From Methylobacterium sp. E-066 (lineage in GTDB: Bacteria; Pseudomonadota; Alphaproteobacteria; Rhizobiales; Beijerinckiaceae), in assembly GCF_022829635.1 (NCBI RefSeq), contig NZ_JAKSYO010000042.1:39890-103889 (forward strand): a stretch of DNA of 64,000 bases, written 5' to 3'. Below are positions 35,314 through 44,253 of the stretch, piece by piece (the first letter of the stretch is position 1; each line of letters begins with the position of its first letter). Made by a program: the position numbers and the translations under genes. The notes beneath the pieces were generated by a model. That model had not been told where the DNA came from, did not search any database, and saw nothing but the letters and a program-made list of their open reading frames with translations.

Positions 35314-36639
35314 ATGGCCATCGCGGTGACCGGCGCGTCCGCGCGCCCAGAGGACGTGACCGAGGCCGGGATCGTCCGGAAGGTGGCGTGGCGGCTGATG
35401 CCGCTGATCATGGTCTGCTACCTGTTCGCGTTCTTCGACCGGATCAACATCAGCTTCGCCAAGTTCCAGCTGCAGAGCGACCTCGGCTTCAGCAACGTCG
35501 CCTACGGGCTCGGCGCCAGCATGTTCGTGGTCGGCTACGTCATCTTCGAGGTGCCGTCGAACCTGTTCCTCTACCGGGTCGGCGCGCGCCGCTGGATCGC
35601 CCGGATCATGATCTCCTGGGGGATCGCCACGGCGCTGATGATCTTCATCCGCACCGAGTGGCACTTCTACACCCTGCGCTTCATCATCGGCGCCATGGAG
35701 GCGGGTTTCGCGCCCGGCATCCTGTACTACCTGACCTTGTGGTTCCCGGCCTCGCATCGCGGGCGGATCACCTCGTTCCTGTTCGTCGCCTCGGCCTTCT
35801 CGGGGATCGTCGGGGCGCCGGTGGCGGGCCTGATCCTCGGCGGGCTCAACGGCGTCGCCGGGCTCGCCGGCTGGCAATGGCTGTTCCTGGCCGGCGGCCT
35901 GCCCTGCCTCGTGCTCGGCGCCCTGGTGCTGATGCGCCTCGACGACCGGATCTCCGATGCGCGCTGGCTCTCTGAGCCGGAGAAGGAGCTGCTGTCCGCC
36001 CGGATCGCCCACCACAACCGCGAGATCGGCGACCATTCGCTCCTCGGGGCGCTGCGCCAGCCGGGCTTCCTGATGATCGGGCTGGTCTACTTCCTCCTCC
36101 AGATCGGCTCCTACGGGCTGAACTTCTGGGGGCCGGACCTGATCAAGACCGCCAGCGGCAGCAGCGCGGCCTATGTCGGCTTGCTGACCGCAATCCCCTA
36201 CATCTGCGGGGCGATCAGCATGGTGGTGGTCGGGCGCCTGTCCGACGCCTCCGGCGAGCGCCCGAAATTCGTCGCCGCGCTGGCGATCGCCGCAGCCATC
36301 GGGTTCTTCTCCGCCGGCTTGTTCGACCGGCAGATCGTGCCGCTGATGATCGCGCTGGCGCTGCTGGGATCCGGGATCGTCGCCTCGATCCCGACCTTCT
36401 GGACCCTGCCGGCCAAGCTCGTCACCGGCGTCGGTGCGGCTGGAGGCATCGCGCTGATCAACACCCTGGGGCAGTTCGGCGGCATCGTCAGCCCGGTGAT
36501 GGTCGGCTGGGTCAAGGACCTGACCGGATCCACGACCCCGGCCCTCTACGTCATCGGCTCGCTTTGCCTCGTGGCGGCCGCCCTGCTGTTGTTCGCCATG
36601 CCGGCGAGCCTGCGCCGGAGCGATCGCGGCCCTGAATAG
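35314..36639 (+). CDS. MFS transporter, anion:cation symporter-type
   Basis: A 441-residue major facilitator with 12 hydrophobic helices. The N-terminal region RLMPLIMVCYLFAFFDRINISFAKFQLQSDLGFSNVAYGLGASMFVVGYVIFEVPSN is characteristic of the ACS (anion:cation symporter) subgroup that carries tartrate, phthalate, glucarate and related organic acids. A GAGGGAGGAA site precedes the ATG. It is downstream of the CoA-transferase/HMG-CoA lyase pair, so it probably imports the acid that pair degrades. Confidence 0.92.
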   Translation: MAIAVTGASARPEDVTEAGIVRKVAWRLMPLIMVCYLFAFFDRINISFAKFQLQSDLGFSNVAYGLGASMFVVGYVIFEVPSNLFLYRVGARRWIARIMISWGIATALMIFIRTEWHFYTLRFIIGAMEAGFAPGILYYLTLWFPASHRGRITSFLFVASAFSGIVGAPVAGLILGGLNGVAGLAGWQWLFLAGGLPCLVLGALVLMRLDDRISDARWLSEPEKELLSARIAHHNREIGDHSLLGALRQPGFLMIGLVYFLLQIGSYGLNFWGPDLIKTASGSSAAYVGLLTAIPYICGAISMVVVGRLSDASGERPKFVAALAIAAAIGFFSAGLFDRQIVPLMIALALLGSGIVASIPTFWTLPAKLVTGVGAAGGIALINTLGQFGGIVSPVMVGWVKDLTGSTTPALYVIGSLCLVAAALLLFAMPASLRRSDRGPE

Positions 36640-36652
36640 GTGCGGCGGACCG

Positions 36653-37612
36653 CTATCGCCCGCCCAGCCCCACGGCGTGCCGGAACTCGCTGGGTGCCAG
36701 GCCGAACCGGTCCTTGAATCGGCGGGAGAACTGGGCGCGGTTGCTGAAGCCGCAGCCGCCGGCCAGGGTGCCGAGCGTCAGGTGGGTGCAGGCCGGGTCG
36801 GCCAGGCGATCGGCCGCCACCTCCAGCCGGCGCTGCCAGATCCAGTCGGAGACCTGCTGGTCGCGCTCCTCGAAGAGTTCTTCCAGCCGACGCAGCGATA
36901 CGCCGACGGCCGCCGCGAGGTGCCGCGGGTCCAGATTCGGGTCGCCGAGGTTGGCCTCGATATGCGCCTTGGCCCGCTGGACCAGGACGGAGCCGCTGAG
37001 CGGAAGCGGCACGTCCTGGGCCATCCGCTCGGCGATGCTGGCCACGATCAGGTCCACGCCGATCGACCCCATGCGGGCGACCGTCACAGGGTCGAGCTGG
37101 TGATGCATGCGGGTCAGCTCCTCGAAGAAGCTCGTCGCCAGGATCGCGGTGGCAAGGTCCGCCCCTATGGTCAGGGCCGCGTAGCGCCGGGCCGGCCCGA
37201 GCACGCTCTCCAGGCGTTCGCGGGGCATCTTCAGGTACAGGGACCGATTGCCTGGGCTCGTCGTCATCACGGTCGGCTGATGTTCGATCACCACCAGGTC
37301 GCCCTGCCGTTGGGTCGATGCTCGATCTCGCTGATGCACCGTCCTCTCGCCGGCGAGGGTGAAGCCCACGCTGATGCAGCCCTCGTCACCCAGACGGCGG
37401 ATGGCGCTCGGCGTCGCCTCGCTGCGCAGAGGGCCCTCCGAGACCCGGGTCATCGTGAGGGGGCCCAGCGTGGCGATCTCCAGCTTGGCCTCGAAGGGAG
37501 CGGCGTCGAGTTGCTTTTGCTCGAGCGGCAGACGTTGCTCCTCCAGCAACTCCAGCCATCGATTGAATCTCGTATGAATAGGAAGTTTTTCGGATAGAAA
37601 CAATAATTTCAT
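36653..37612 (-). CDS. AraC-family transcriptional regulator, paralogue 1
   Basis: A 319-residue regulator with an AraC-binding-like N-terminal sensing half (KLLFLSEKLPIHTRFNRWLELL through VMTTSPGNRSLYLKMPRERLESVLGPARRYAAL) and a C-terminal double HTH (LAAAVGVSLRRLEELFEERDQQVSDWIWQRRLEVAADRLADP ... CGFSNRAQFSRRFKDRFGLAPSEF). It is the most diverged of four tandem paralogues. It is convergent with the MFS gene. The effector and targets are unknown; the AraC-type fold usually activates catabolic or stress genes. Confidence 0.92.
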   Translation of the reverse strand: MKLLFLSEKLPIHTRFNRWLELLEEQRLPLEQKQLDAAPFEAKLEIATLGPLTMTRVSEGPLRSEATPSAIRRLGDEGCISVGFTLAGERTVHQRDRASTQRQGDLVVIEHQPTVMTTSPGNRSLYLKMPRERLESVLGPARRYAALTIGADLATAILATSFFEELTRMHHQLDPVTVARMGSIGVDLIVASIAERMAQDVPLPLSGSVLVQRAKAHIEANLGDPNLDPRHLAAAVGVSLRRLEELFEERDQQVSDWIWQRRLEVAADRLADPACTHLTLGTLAGGCGFSNRAQFSRRFKDRFGLAPSEFRHAVGLGGR

Positions 37613-37955
37613 ACATATAATTCCGTTTTCGCCAATCGGTTTTGCGGGATGAATTTGCGATGCGCTTCCGCAGTATGATCTCAGGCCATCGATTGTCTAT
37701 CGAGATCTTTTGGAGCAAAAACAAAATATTTGCGCGGGGACGGGGTGCCTTTATCTAGATGTTGCTGCAATCGTATATCAAAACTGCGCCGGCTTAGGCA
37801 AATACGGCACCCCATTGCGCCTGCGGCCCCCTGTCTCTCAGGTGGGCCTGGCAGTCCGGCTTTCGCTCTGCCTGGCATGCAGGCGCGGCGGATGCATGGG
37901 AGCGGGCGTCCCGCTTTCGGCACCGGGTTTGGCACCATCAGGCCGCAGCACACCC
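37613..37955. other. Intergenic region ahead of the first AraC paralogue
   Basis: A 343-base stretch, AT-richer than neighbouring DNA around 37586-37770 (AGCAAAAACAAAATATTTGCG). It contains the upstream region of the first AraC gene. No second gene was identified; open frames crossing it have no recognisable family. A promoter is expected but not pinpointed. Confidence 0.4.
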
Positions 37956-38915
37956 CTACGCGGTGCTCAGGAAGGCCGCGTGTCGGTACTCGCTGGGCGG
38001 CATGCCGTAGCGTTCTTTGAAGCGGCGGGCGAAGTGGGCCTGGCTGGCGAAACCGCAGCCGAAAGCCACGGCACCGATCTGCACATGGGTGCCGCTCGGG
38101 TCGGCCAGCCGTTTGGCGGCCGCCTCCAGCCGACGCTGCCAGATCCAGTCGGAGATGTGCTGGCCGCGCTCGTGGAACAACTCCTGGAGCCGGCGCAGCG
38201 ACACACCGACCGCGGCCGCGAGCTGCGGCGGGTCGAGGGTCGGGTCGCCGAGATTGGCCTCGACGAACGCCTTCGCCCGCTGGACCACGACGGTGCCGTG
38301 CAGCGGCCGCGGGATCTCCCGGGCCAGGCGCTCGGCGATGCTGGCCACGATCAGGTCGATTCCGATCGATGCCATGCGGACGGCCGAATCGGGAGTGAGC
38401 TTATGGCCAAGGCTGATCAACTCGTTGATGAAGGTCGTCGCCAAGGCGGTGGATGCGAGATCCGCCCCGGCCGGGAGCGCCGTGTAGAGCTGGATCGGGC
38501 CCAGTACGCTTTCGAAGCGCTCGCGGGGCAGTTCCAGAAACATGGCTTGGGCACCTGCGCTCGTCGTCAGCACGGCTGGCCGGTGGTCCAGGATGTAGAG
38601 ATCGCCGGCCCTCACCGAAGCGTCTCGACCGTCCTGGAAGCTGCTCGATGTGCCCGCGAGTTTGAAGGTCGCGGTGACCATTCCCTCACGCCCCTGAACC
38701 GAGGCTGCGGGTTTCCGGATCTCGGTGCGCAGGGCGCTTTGCGACAAGCGCTTTATATGGAGCGCGCCGACCGTGCCACTCTCCACTTTGGCTGTGAATG
38801 GCGCATCATCGAGCTGCCGCAGGTTGACGTTCGAGCCCTCCGCGTCGAGCGCGTCACGCCAGCGCTTGAAGCTGTCCCGGGGATGCAGCCCTCCGGTCGA
38901 AAACACTGTTTGCAT
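37956..38915 (-). CDS. AraC-family transcriptional regulator, paralogue 2
   Basis: A 319-residue AraC regulator. The N-terminus MQTVFSTGGLHPRDSFKRWRD and the DNA-binding half (LAAAVGVSLRRLQELFHERGQHISDWIWQRR, FGCGFASQAHFARRFKERYGMPPSEYRHA) match paralogues 3 and 4 closely. The start MQTVF is chosen because it gives the same length as the neighbours; the open frame runs 18 codons further. Parts of the HTH region are nearly identical in DNA to paralogue 3 (about 38130-38290 against 39270-39430). Confidence 0.92.
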   Translation of the reverse strand: MQTVFSTGGLHPRDSFKRWRDALDAEGSNVNLRQLDDAPFTAKVESGTVGALHIKRLSQSALRTEIRKPAASVQGREGMVTATFKLAGTSSSFQDGRDASVRAGDLYILDHRPAVLTTSAGAQAMFLELPRERFESVLGPIQLYTALPAGADLASTALATTFINELISLGHKLTPDSAVRMASIGIDLIVASIAERLAREIPRPLHGTVVVQRAKAFVEANLGDPTLDPPQLAAAVGVSLRRLQELFHERGQHISDWIWQRRLEAAAKRLADPSGTHVQIGAVAFGCGFASQAHFARRFKERYGMPPSEYRHAAFLSTA

Positions 38916-39103
38916 GGGTCGCCTTCTGGCCGCTCCATGGCCGCGATGGGATCTCGCGGGTCCAGACAAGTCCGGGTGTTCGTGACGGGGTGTTTCGGGT
39001 CGCTAAGATGCCGGCTGCTCCGGCGATCGGGTCCATGCCGAGACCGAACATCCTCGTCTTGACGCGCTGTCCGCCGAACGAGATCGATTTCGGCGGACAG
39101 CGC

Positions 39104-40063
39104 TCAGGCCGCCCCCATGAGAGCTGCGATCCGGTACTCCCGCGGGGACATGCCGTGCCGCTCCTTGAAGCGGCGCGAGAAGTGCGCCTGGCTGGCGAAG
39201 CCGCAGCCGAAAGCCACGGCGCCGATCTGCATATGAACGCCGGTCGGATCGGCCAGACGCTTGGCGGCGGTTTCGAGCCGGCGCTGCCAGATCCAATCGG
39301 AGATGTGCTGGCCGCGCTCGTGGAACAATTCCTGGAGCCGGCGCAGCGACACGCCGACCGCGGCCGCGAGCTGGGGCGGGTCGAGGGTCGGGTCGCCGAG
39401 ATTGGCCTCGACGAACGCCTTCGCCCGCTGGACCACGACGGTGCCGTGCAAGGGCTGCGGCACCTCCTTGGCCATCCGCTCGGCGATGCAGGCTACGATC
39501 AGGTCCACGCCGATCGTCGCCATCCGTTCCGCCGCGTCGGGGTCGAGCCGGTGGCGCACCTGGATCAACTCGCGGAAGAAGGTCGAGGCCAGGCTGCTCG
39601 AGGCCAGGTCCGCGCCCATCGACAGCGCCGTATAGAGCCGGGTCGGACCGAGCATGCTCTCCAGGCGCTCGCGCGGCAGTTCCAGGAACAGGGACTGGCT
39701 GCCCGGGCCCGTCGTCACCACGGCCGGCCGATGATCGAGCACGACGATGTCGCCGGGCCGCTGCACGGAGTCCCGGCCGTCCTGAAGGCAGGACGACGCG
39801 CCGGCGAGCTTGAACAGCACGACGGCCATACCCGCCCTGTCGTGCTGGCGCGCGGCCTGGGGCGTCGTTTCGCTGCGCAGGGCGCCCTGCGTGACGCGGG
39901 ACATATGGAGGGAGCCGACACTGGCGACCTCCATCTTGCCGGCGAACGGCCTGTCGTCGAGCCGCTCCATCTTGATCGGCACGAGCCGCTCGAACAGCAC
40001 GTCCCGCCAGATCTGGAAGCTGTTCTTCGGGTGGAGGCCGTCGGTCGAAAAAACGGGCTGCAC
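39104..40063 (-). CDS. AraC-family transcriptional regulator, paralogue 3
   Basis: A 319-residue AraC regulator starting MQPVFSTDGLHPKNSFQIWRDVLFERLVP. The sensing half has SSCLQDGRDSVQRPGDIVVLDHRPAVVTTGPGSQSLFLELPRERLESMLGP. Its HTH segment is nearly identical to paralogue 2 (RLQELFHERGQHISDWIWQRRLE), consistent with recent duplication. It lies between paralogues 2 and 4 on the same strand, each with its own upstream gap of 90-190 bases, so they are probably separately expressed. Confidence 0.92.
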   Translation of the reverse strand: MQPVFSTDGLHPKNSFQIWRDVLFERLVPIKMERLDDRPFAGKMEVASVGSLHMSRVTQGALRSETTPQAARQHDRAGMAVVLFKLAGASSCLQDGRDSVQRPGDIVVLDHRPAVVTTGPGSQSLFLELPRERLESMLGPTRLYTALSMGADLASSSLASTFFRELIQVRHRLDPDAAERMATIGVDLIVACIAERMAKEVPQPLHGTVVVQRAKAFVEANLGDPTLDPPQLAAAVGVSLRRLQELFHERGQHISDWIWQRRLETAAKRLADPTGVHMQIGAVAFGCGFASQAHFSRRFKERHGMSPREYRIAALMGAA

Positions 40064-40104
40064 GGGTCCTGTTCCCTGGGGATGCCGGGTGGCGCGGTGG
40101 CCTG

Positions 40105-40166
40105 GATCTCTCGGCGCCGAAGCGGATGCCGGTTCGGCGTCGGCGAGCGTTTCAAATCAAAGACTT
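40105..40166 (+). repeat. Interspersed repeat, family 3, copy 3 (partial)
   Basis: CTCTCGGCGCCGAAGCGGATGCCGGTTCGGCGTCGGCGAGCG matches the core of copies at 31865-31938 and 62454-62524 (CCGCCGAAG...ACCGGTTCGGC...GAGCG). It sits between AraC paralogues 3 and 4, just downstream of paralogue 4. Confidence 0.6.
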
Positions 40167-41113
40167 ACAAGCGCGGCATGGCGATACTCGCGGGGCGTAC
40201 TGCCGTAGCGCTCTTTGAAGCGGCGGGAGAAATGGGCCTGGCTGGCGAAGCCGCAGCCGAAGGCCACGGCGCCGATCGGCTGGTGGGCGCAGCCCGGGTC
40301 GGCCAGCCGCTTGGCCGCGACCTCCAGCCGGCGCTGCCAGATCCAGTCGGAAATGTGCTGGCCGCGCTCGTGGAACAATTCCTGGAGCCGGCGCAGCGAC
40401 ACGCCGACGGCCCCGGCGAGGTACGGCGGATCGAGGGTCGGGTCGCCGAGATGGGCCTCGACGAACGCCTTTGCCCGTTGGACCACGACGGTGCCGTGAA
40501 GCGGTCGGGATACCTCTTGGGCCAGCCGCTCCGCGATGCTGGCCACGATCAGGTCGACGCCGACCGACGCCATGCGGGCTGCGGAATCGGGATCGAGCCG
40601 GTCACGCACGCGGACCAAGTCGTGGAAGAATTTGACTGTCAGCGCCGCGGAGGCGACGTCCCCGCCCATCGTCAGGGACGTGTAGAGCTTCGTGGAGCCG
40701 AGCACGCTCTCAAGCCGCTCCCGGGGCAGTTCGAGGAACAGGGACTGGCTGCCCGTGGTCGACTCGTGCGCGGCCGGGCGATGGTCCACCACCACGAAAT
40801 CGCCGCGCCGCTGCACCGAGCTCCGGTCATCCTGGCTGCGCGTCGATACGCCCGCGAGCTTGAAGATCACCACGGCGGTGCCGTCCTTGCCGTTGCGCTG
40901 GATCAGCGCGCGCGTCGCCTCGCTGCGGACGGCGCCGTGCGAGACGCGGGTCAGCAGGAGGGGACCGACGCTGGCGGCCTCCAGCTTGGCGGCGAAGGGG
41001 CCGTCGTCGAGGCGCGCTTGCTCCAGGGGCACGCCCCGGCCGACCAGCGTCTCCCGCCAGCGCCGAAAGCTGTGCTGCGGGTTAACCCCCTCGGTCGAAA
41101 ACAGTGCTTCCAT
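40157..41113 (-). CDS. AraC-family transcriptional regulator, paralogue 4
   Basis: A 318-residue AraC regulator (MEALFSTEGVNPQHSFRRWRETLVGRGVPLEQARLDDGPF). The sensing half ends with NEAR-identical SQSLFLELPRERLESVLGSTKLYTSL and the C-terminal HTHs with CGFASQAHFSRRFKERYGSTPREYRHAALVSL. It is the farthest upstream member of the tandem set on this strand and precedes the MucR-like gene, which is divergent. The effector is unknown. Confidence 0.92.
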   Translation of the reverse strand: MEALFSTEGVNPQHSFRRWRETLVGRGVPLEQARLDDGPFAAKLEAASVGPLLLTRVSHGAVRSEATRALIQRNGKDGTAVVIFKLAGVSTRSQDDRSSVQRRGDFVVVDHRPAAHESTTGSQSLFLELPRERLESVLGSTKLYTSLTMGGDVASAALTVKFFHDLVRVRDRLDPDSAARMASVGVDLIVASIAERLAQEVSRPLHGTVVVQRAKAFVEAHLGDPTLDPPYLAGAVGVSLRRLQELFHERGQHISDWIWQRRLEVAAKRLADPGCAHQPIGAVAFGCGFASQAHFSRRFKERYGSTPREYRHAALVSL

Positions 41114-41365
41114 AAGTAAATTTTTTCATCGACCGGCATTCCGCGCGACCGGGACAACGGATCCGCGTCTTCAGACAAGCGCTGCCGGACACATATTGTA
41201 TATTGTTTCCAGCCTCAAGGGATGCATTTGAGCAACTTGAGGTTTCCGTCGCAACTCACCGCCGGTGAGACGCACTGCGGATCCCGATCACTGGGGCGGA
41301 CCTTCGGGCCGTCGATCGGCGACCGTGGGGTATTGGCAACGACCTATTGAACAGCGGCATCTGAC

Positions 41366-41779
41366 ATGATCAACCGACCCGAACCCCGCTCCTCCTTCCT
41401 GCTCGAGAAAGTCGGCGCCATCGTCGCTGCCTATGTGTCGCGGAATCCCGTGGGGGCGGGTGACCTGCCGGTGCTGATCGACCAGGTTCACGCGGCGATC
41501 GCGGTGCTTCAGAAGAACCCCGCCGGTTCCGCCGCGGGCTGGACCGGCCCGTCCGCCACGCAGATCGAAGCCTCGATCACCCAGGACGGCCTGATCAGCT
41601 TCATCGACGGCCGGTCCTACAAGACGCTCAAGCGCCACCTCACCGCCAACGGCCTGACGCCCGAGCGCTACCGGACCAAGTTCGGCCTGCCCGCCGACTA
41701 TCCGATGGTCGCCCCCGGCTACGCCGCCCGGCGCTCGGAAATCGCCCGGGCGATCCAGCTCGGCCATCAGGTGGGTTGA
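41366..41779 (+). CDS. MucR/Ros-family transcriptional regulator lacking zinc ligands
   Basis: A 137-residue Ros/MucR-like protein. The conserved DNA-binding core is KTLKRHLTANGLTPERYRTKFGLPADYPMVAPGYAARRSEIARAIQLG. The zinc ligands of Ros (Cys and the second His) are replaced: LISFIDG has Ser in place of the Cys, and the second His position is lost in TANG. Some rhizobial MucR paralogues also lack zinc and still fold. MucR proteins regulate exopolysaccharide and motility. It starts at an ATG and is followed by a small gene. Confidence 0.86.
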   Translation: MINRPEPRSSFLLEKVGAIVAAYVSRNPVGAGDLPVLIDQVHAAIAVLQKNPAGSAAGWTGPSATQIEASITQDGLISFIDGRSYKTLKRHLTANGLTPERYRTKFGLPADYPMVAPGYAARRSEIARAIQLGHQVG

Positions 41780-41782
41780 GCA

Positions 41783-42022
41783 ATGGCGCAGGTCATGACC
41801 CCGCCGGTTCACGGGCTTGCCGAGGCGGATCGCTCCGTGGCGCTTCTGGACCGCATCGCCGACACGCTGCGCCTGCCGGTCGCCGCGTTTTTTCCCGACG
41901 AAATCGAACCGGGCGAGACCGTCGCCCAGGCGGCGGACCTCGTGACGGCCTTCATGGCGATCGAGACCGTCGCCGCGCGTCGCACCTGCCTGGCCTACGT
42001 GCGCGCCATGGCGCGCCCATAG
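41783..42022 (+). CDS. Small hypothetical protein after the MucR-like gene
   Basis: A 79-residue protein (MAQVMTPPVHGLAEADRSVALLDRIADTLRLPVAAFFPDEIEPGETVAQAADLVTAFMAIETVAARRTCLAYVRAMARP). It begins 4 bases after the MucR-like stop, so is likely co-transcribed. The C-terminal half looks helical (AQAADLVTAFMAIETVAARRTCLAYV). No family is recognised; it resembles short regulators or helper proteins only by size. Confidence 0.55.
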   Translation: MAQVMTPPVHGLAEADRSVALLDRIADTLRLPVAAFFPDEIEPGETVAQAADLVTAFMAIETVAARRTCLAYVRAMARP

Positions 42023-42049
42023 GTCCCGACAAGCTGGGACCGAAAACGA

Positions 42050-42084
42050 CAGGGCCGCTTCCGCCGATCGCGGAAACGGCCCTG
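42050..42084 (-). terminator. Rho-independent terminator of the PiT gene
   Basis: A stem of about 14 pairs (CAGGGCCGCTTCCGC / GCGGAAACGGCCCTG) with one mismatch and a 5-base loop. Read on the minus strand it is followed by TCGTTTTC, a good U-rich tract, and lies 45 bases after the PiT stop. It may also block transcription from the convergent small gene. Confidence 0.75.
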
Positions 42085-42128
42085 CCTGTTGTCCGAACGT
42101 CCGCCCGTGCGTCGCGGGCCTGACCGCG

Positions 42129-43757
42129 TCAGAAGACGTGGCGCAGGAGGAAGAACAACCCCGCCGCCAGGGTGATGGCCGCCGGCAGGGTCAGCACCCA
42201 GGCGAGCGCCATGTTGCGTACCGTGGCCATCTGCAGGCCGGAGCCGTTGGCCGCCATCGTCCCGGCCACGCCCGACGACAGGATATGGGTGGTCGAGACC
42301 GGCAGGCCGTAGAGCTCGGCCAGCCCGATCGTGCCCGCGGCCACGATCTCGGCCGACGCGCCCTGGGCATAGGTGAGGTGGGTCTTGCCGATCCGCTCGC
42401 CCACCGTCACGACGATGCGCTTCCAGCCGACCATGGTGCCGAGCCCGAGCGCCAGCGCGACGCAGACCTTCACCCAGCCCGGGATGTAGCGGGTGCCGCT
42501 GTTGAGCAGCCCGGTGTAGCTCTTCAGGGTCGCCTTGTCGGCCTCCGAGAAGTCCGCCCCCGCGTTCGGCAGCAGCCGCACCGCGTCGGCGGTGAGGTAC
42601 ATGTCGCTGCGCAGGTTCTCGGTCTGGGCGGCCGGCACGGTTCGGATCGCGCCGTAATTCTTCACGCTGGCGGCGATGTCGGTCGCCAGCGCGGAGAGCG
42701 CGGCGTAGACCGGCGGCTGGTTCAGAGCCTTGCCCTTCAGCGCGTCCGTCACCGTCCGGCGCGCCTGCGCGGCCTCCGGCTCGGGGATGCCGCCGGCGCG
42801 GGTGGCGAAGACCTGGCTCGCCGCCGCGGAGGTCTGGACGAAGGCGGGGGTCGTGTCGTCCGACATGGTCCGGTTCAGCGCGTAGGCGGTGGGCGCGGCG
42901 CCGATCAAGATCAGCATGATCAGGCCCATGCCCTTCTGGCCGTCATTGCCGCCGTGGAAGAACGATACCAGCGTGCAGGTCAGGATCAGGAGGCTGCGGA
43001 TCCAGAGAGGCGGGGGCGCCTCGCCCTTGGGCGCCTCGTAGAGGTCCTTGCGCCGCACCGCGAATTTCAGGGCCAGCAGCAGCACAGCCGCGAGCACGAA
43101 GCCGCACAGGGGCGAGAACAGCAGCGCCTTGAACACGTTGAGCGCCTGGCCCCAGTCGACCCCCGCGGTGCCGTCGCCGCCGCTCATGAGCTGATTGGCG
43201 AGGCCGACGCCCAGCACCGAGCCGATCAGCGCGTGCGACGAGGAATTCGGCAGCCCAAAGGCCCAGGTCCCGAGGTTCCAGATGATGGCGGCGAGCAGCA
43301 GCGCGAAGATCATCGCATAGCCGGCCCCCGAGCCGACATGCAGGATCAGCTCCACCGGCAGCAGGGTGACGATGGCGTAGGCCACCGCGCCGGAGGACAA
43401 CATGACGCCGAGGAAGTTGAAGAAGCCCGACCAGACCACCGCCACCAGCGGCGGCAGCGAGTGGGTGTAGATCACGGTCGCCACCGCGTTGGCGGTGTCG
43501 TGGAACCCGTTCACGAACTCGAAGGCGAGAGCGATCAGCAGGGCGAGACCCAGCAGCGCGAAGGCCCCGTAGGCCAGCGGCGCTTCGCCGACCGCGTTGA
43601 TGTCGGTGACGAGGCTCACCACCGCGTAGCCGAGCCCGGCGACCAGGATCGCCAGGAAAGCGACGACGCCGCCCAGATGAATCCCATGATCCAGGCGCGG
43701 GCCGCCCGCGGGCCTGCCTCCCGCCACCGGCGGCGACATTACGGCGGAATCAGACAT
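42129..43757 (-). CDS. PiT family inorganic phosphate transporter
   Basis: A 542-residue membrane protein with the two PiT signatures: ALAFEFVNGFHDTANAVATVIYTHSLPP near residue 60 and GLAELYGLPVSTTHILSSGVAGTMAANGSG near the C-terminus. The repeated halves and a long hydrophilic insert (about residues 290-400) match PitA/PitB-type transporters that use a metal-phosphate/proton symport. No phoU or pstB neighbour is here. A metal-phosphate role near the phosphonate locus (6.5 kb away) is suggestive but unproven. Confidence 0.93.
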   Translation of the reverse strand: MSDSAVMSPPVAGGRPAGGPRLDHGIHLGGVVAFLAILVAGLGYAVVSLVTDINAVGEAPLAYGAFALLGLALLIALAFEFVNGFHDTANAVATVIYTHSLPPLVAVVWSGFFNFLGVMLSSGAVAYAIVTLLPVELILHVGSGAGYAMIFALLLAAIIWNLGTWAFGLPNSSSHALIGSVLGVGLANQLMSGGDGTAGVDWGQALNVFKALLFSPLCGFVLAAVLLLALKFAVRRKDLYEAPKGEAPPPLWIRSLLILTCTLVSFFHGGNDGQKGMGLIMLILIGAAPTAYALNRTMSDDTTPAFVQTSAAASQVFATRAGGIPEPEAAQARRTVTDALKGKALNQPPVYAALSALATDIAASVKNYGAIRTVPAAQTENLRSDMYLTADAVRLLPNAGADFSEADKATLKSYTGLLNSGTRYIPGWVKVCVALALGLGTMVGWKRIVVTVGERIGKTHLTYAQGASAEIVAAGTIGLAELYGLPVSTTHILSSGVAGTMAANGSGLQMATVRNMALAWVLTLPAAITLAAGLFFLLRHVF

Positions 43758-44253
43758 GGGCCCTCGCGGTGACTCGTCTTTGGACGCAAGGCGGGATTAA
43801 GATTGCGGGATGACAGTTCAGTGACGTTTTGCCTGCCGGATCCGAGGAAGCATTATATTCGCGCGTCTACGGCCAAGGATCCGAAGATATTAATCGGGTC
43901 GAAGTCTAGTCGGACTTCCTCAAGCCCTGGGCGGGGGTGTTTACTGATACGGCACCGCCCCGTCCGGGGGCCGAAATCTGACATCCGTCCGCGGATAGTT
44001 CGAGCCAATGATTAGGCTTCGCGGCGCGCTCGGCGCGCCGTGGAAAGGTTTTGTGGCCGGATTCCAGCCACGTCCTGAGCAACGCACAAGCAACATCCAA
44101 GACAGATTTGCGCCGGCTAAGATATAGGGCTGTTGCAGTCAGGATACACGCGATGATTCAGAGTTTTGTGAATGGATTATGACGCATTCGCGCGTGGAGA
44201 TTTCGCTAAAACCCCCGGCGCAGGCCGAATGGCCGCAGGCTTGGGGGCCGGGA
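43758..44253. other. Intergenic region before the PAP2 autotransporter
   Basis: About 495 bases upstream of the autotransporter gene, less GC-rich at 43843-43900 (GCATTATATTCGCG). It presumably contains divergent promoters for the PiT gene and the autotransporter. Small open frames here (for example 43803-44015) show no family. No tRNA, repeat or insertion element was recognised. Confidence 0.4.

Noticed and set aside
34006..36036. 676-codon antisense frame over HMG-CoA lyase and MFS
   Set aside because: Low-complexity, no motifs, and crosses two real genes.
43803..44015. Small frame upstream of the autotransporter
   Set aside because: No ribosome site, no family, basic low-complexity sequence.
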